DNA from: Methylococcaceae bacterium
GTDB lineage: Bacteria > Pseudomonadota > Gammaproteobacteria > Methylococcales > Methylomonadaceae
Direction of reading: 5' to 3'
NCBI GenBank assembly: GCA_030626845.1
Contig: DAOUTG010000010.1
Span: 1-46,839, forward strand
Length of the DNA: 46,839 nucleotides
Below are positions 46,336-46,839 of the stretch, piece after piece; position 1 is the first letter of the stretch; each line of letters opens with the position of its first letter. Made by a program: the position numbers and the translations under genes. The notes under the pieces are model-generated. The model ran no database searches, had not been told where the DNA came from, and saw only the letters and a program-made list of their open reading frames with translations.

Positions 46336-46839
46336 CTAAAATTTCCCGTAATACCCTTCTTTCAGTGCATCAAACAAATTGGCTGCTGAGTGCATTTCAC
46401 CATCATATTCAACCTCTTCATTACCTTTTAATTCAACCTTAGAACCATCTTCTAAAGTAAATTGATAGGTGGTATTTTCTAAATCCGTTTCTTTGACTAA
46501 TACCCCTTGAAAAACCTCAGGATTAAAACGGAACGTAGTACAACCCTTCAAGCCTTTCTCATAAGCATATTGATAAATATCCTTAAAATCTTCATAAGGG
46601 TAATCGGTCGGTACATTTGCAGTTTTAGAAATTGAAGAATCTATCCATTTTTGTGCCGCCGCTTGCACATCAACATGTTGCTTAGGACTTACATTATCAG
46701 CAGAAATAAAATAGTCAGGTAATTGTTGAGCTGAATCTTCACTATACGGCATAGCATCAGGATTAATTAACGCCCGATAAGCTAATAATTCAAAAGAATA
46801 GACATCAACTTTCTCTTTAGATTTTTTACCCTGACGAAT
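46336..46839 (-). CDS. nrdJ: Adenosylcobalamin-dependent (class II) ribonucleotide reductase, C-terminal part
   Basis: The minus-strand frame is open from the window's right edge to a TAG at 46336-46338, giving 167 residues. HVDVQAAAQKWIDSSISKT, DIYQYAYEKGLKGCTTFRF and ANLFDALKEGYYGKF are characteristic of the C-terminal region of class II ribonucleotide reductases, which make deoxyribonucleotides with vitamin B12. The start and catalytic centre are outside the window. I would have expected a further C-terminal tail with a redox Cys pair; here the protein ends at GKF, so either this branch lacks it or the end is truncated. Confidence 0.85.
   Translation of the reverse strand: MRQGKKSKEKVDVYSFELLAYRALINPDAMPYSEDSAQQLPDYFISADNVSPKQHVDVQAAAQKWIDSSISKTANVPTDYPYEDFKDIYQYAYEKGLKGCTTFRFNPEVFQGVLVKETDLENTTYQFTLEDGSKVELKGNEEVEYDGEMHSAANLFDALKEGYYGKF

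Noticed and set aside
46254-46442. Short plus-strand frame opposite the end of nrdJ
   Set aside because: It runs antisense to a well-recognised ribonucleotide reductase frame.

Overview
The window looks like an AT-rich chromosomal segment of a gammaproteobacterial methanotroph (order Methylococcales). The support is a lanthanide-type methanol dehydrogenase (XoxF), an oxidoreductase with the same domain order as the methane monooxygenase reductase MmoC, an SBP56-type methanethiol oxidase, and gammaproteobacterial versions of RsmJ, YgfZ, LplT, NorR, NarG and HrcA. Genus and species cannot be fixed from the sequence alone. No tRNA, rRNA, CRISPR array or complete insertion sequence was seen.

Layout. 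1-2060 is a worn accessory region: the C-terminal end of a large surface protein, then two copies of the start of a MNT-type nucleotidyltransferase gene. One copy is fused to a Rpn-like protein, the other to a HEPN remnant. 2055-7541 holds narG without narHJI, flanked by two PD-(D/E)XK-like genes. 7610-17986 carries two CPA1-type cation/proton antiporters (one with a cyclic-nucleotide-binding domain), a cation diffusion facilitator, an lplT-mtaD pair and a lone xoxF. 18058-21470 has a small secreted protein divergent from mtoX, then a membrane-anchored GH3 enzyme. 21681-23151 holds ygfZ convergent with sufU (iron-sulfur cluster genes).

23368-27891 is a nitric-oxide/nitrosative stress module: norR divergent from hcp, with a clear sigma-54 promoter and a NorR-like site between them, and a MmoC-like reductase behind hcp. 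28005-34682 holds a 1395-residue membrane protein with an internal duplication, a DUF4124 coiled-coil protein and a patatin. 34763-38146 holds rsmJ, a Trypco1-like gene, sdhCD without sdhAB, a DUF523 gene and moeB/thiF. 38221-44587 is the heat-shock block groES-groEL-hrcA-grpE-dnaK, with two CIRCE operators, one before groES and one before hrcA; dnaJ is absent. 44617-46237 is a second accessory strip: a gene broken by one stop codon, a BrnT/CopG-like toxin-antitoxin pair and another PD-(D/E)XK-like protein. The window ends inside a gene for an adenosylcobalamin-dependent ribonucleotide reductase.

How the parts connect. NarG can produce nitrite and hence NO; NorR, Hcp and the reductase form a plausible detoxification circuit. 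XoxF and MtoX are periplasmic C1 and C1-sulfur enzymes. HrcA with two CIRCE sites gives a self-regulated chaperone regulon. No complete undescribed system stands out. The best candidates for follow-up are the decayed MNT-HEPN locus whose stop codon falls on the predicted catalytic Arg of HEPN, the terminator between toxin and antitoxin, the terminator between hcp and its reductase, and the internally duplicated 1395-residue protein.
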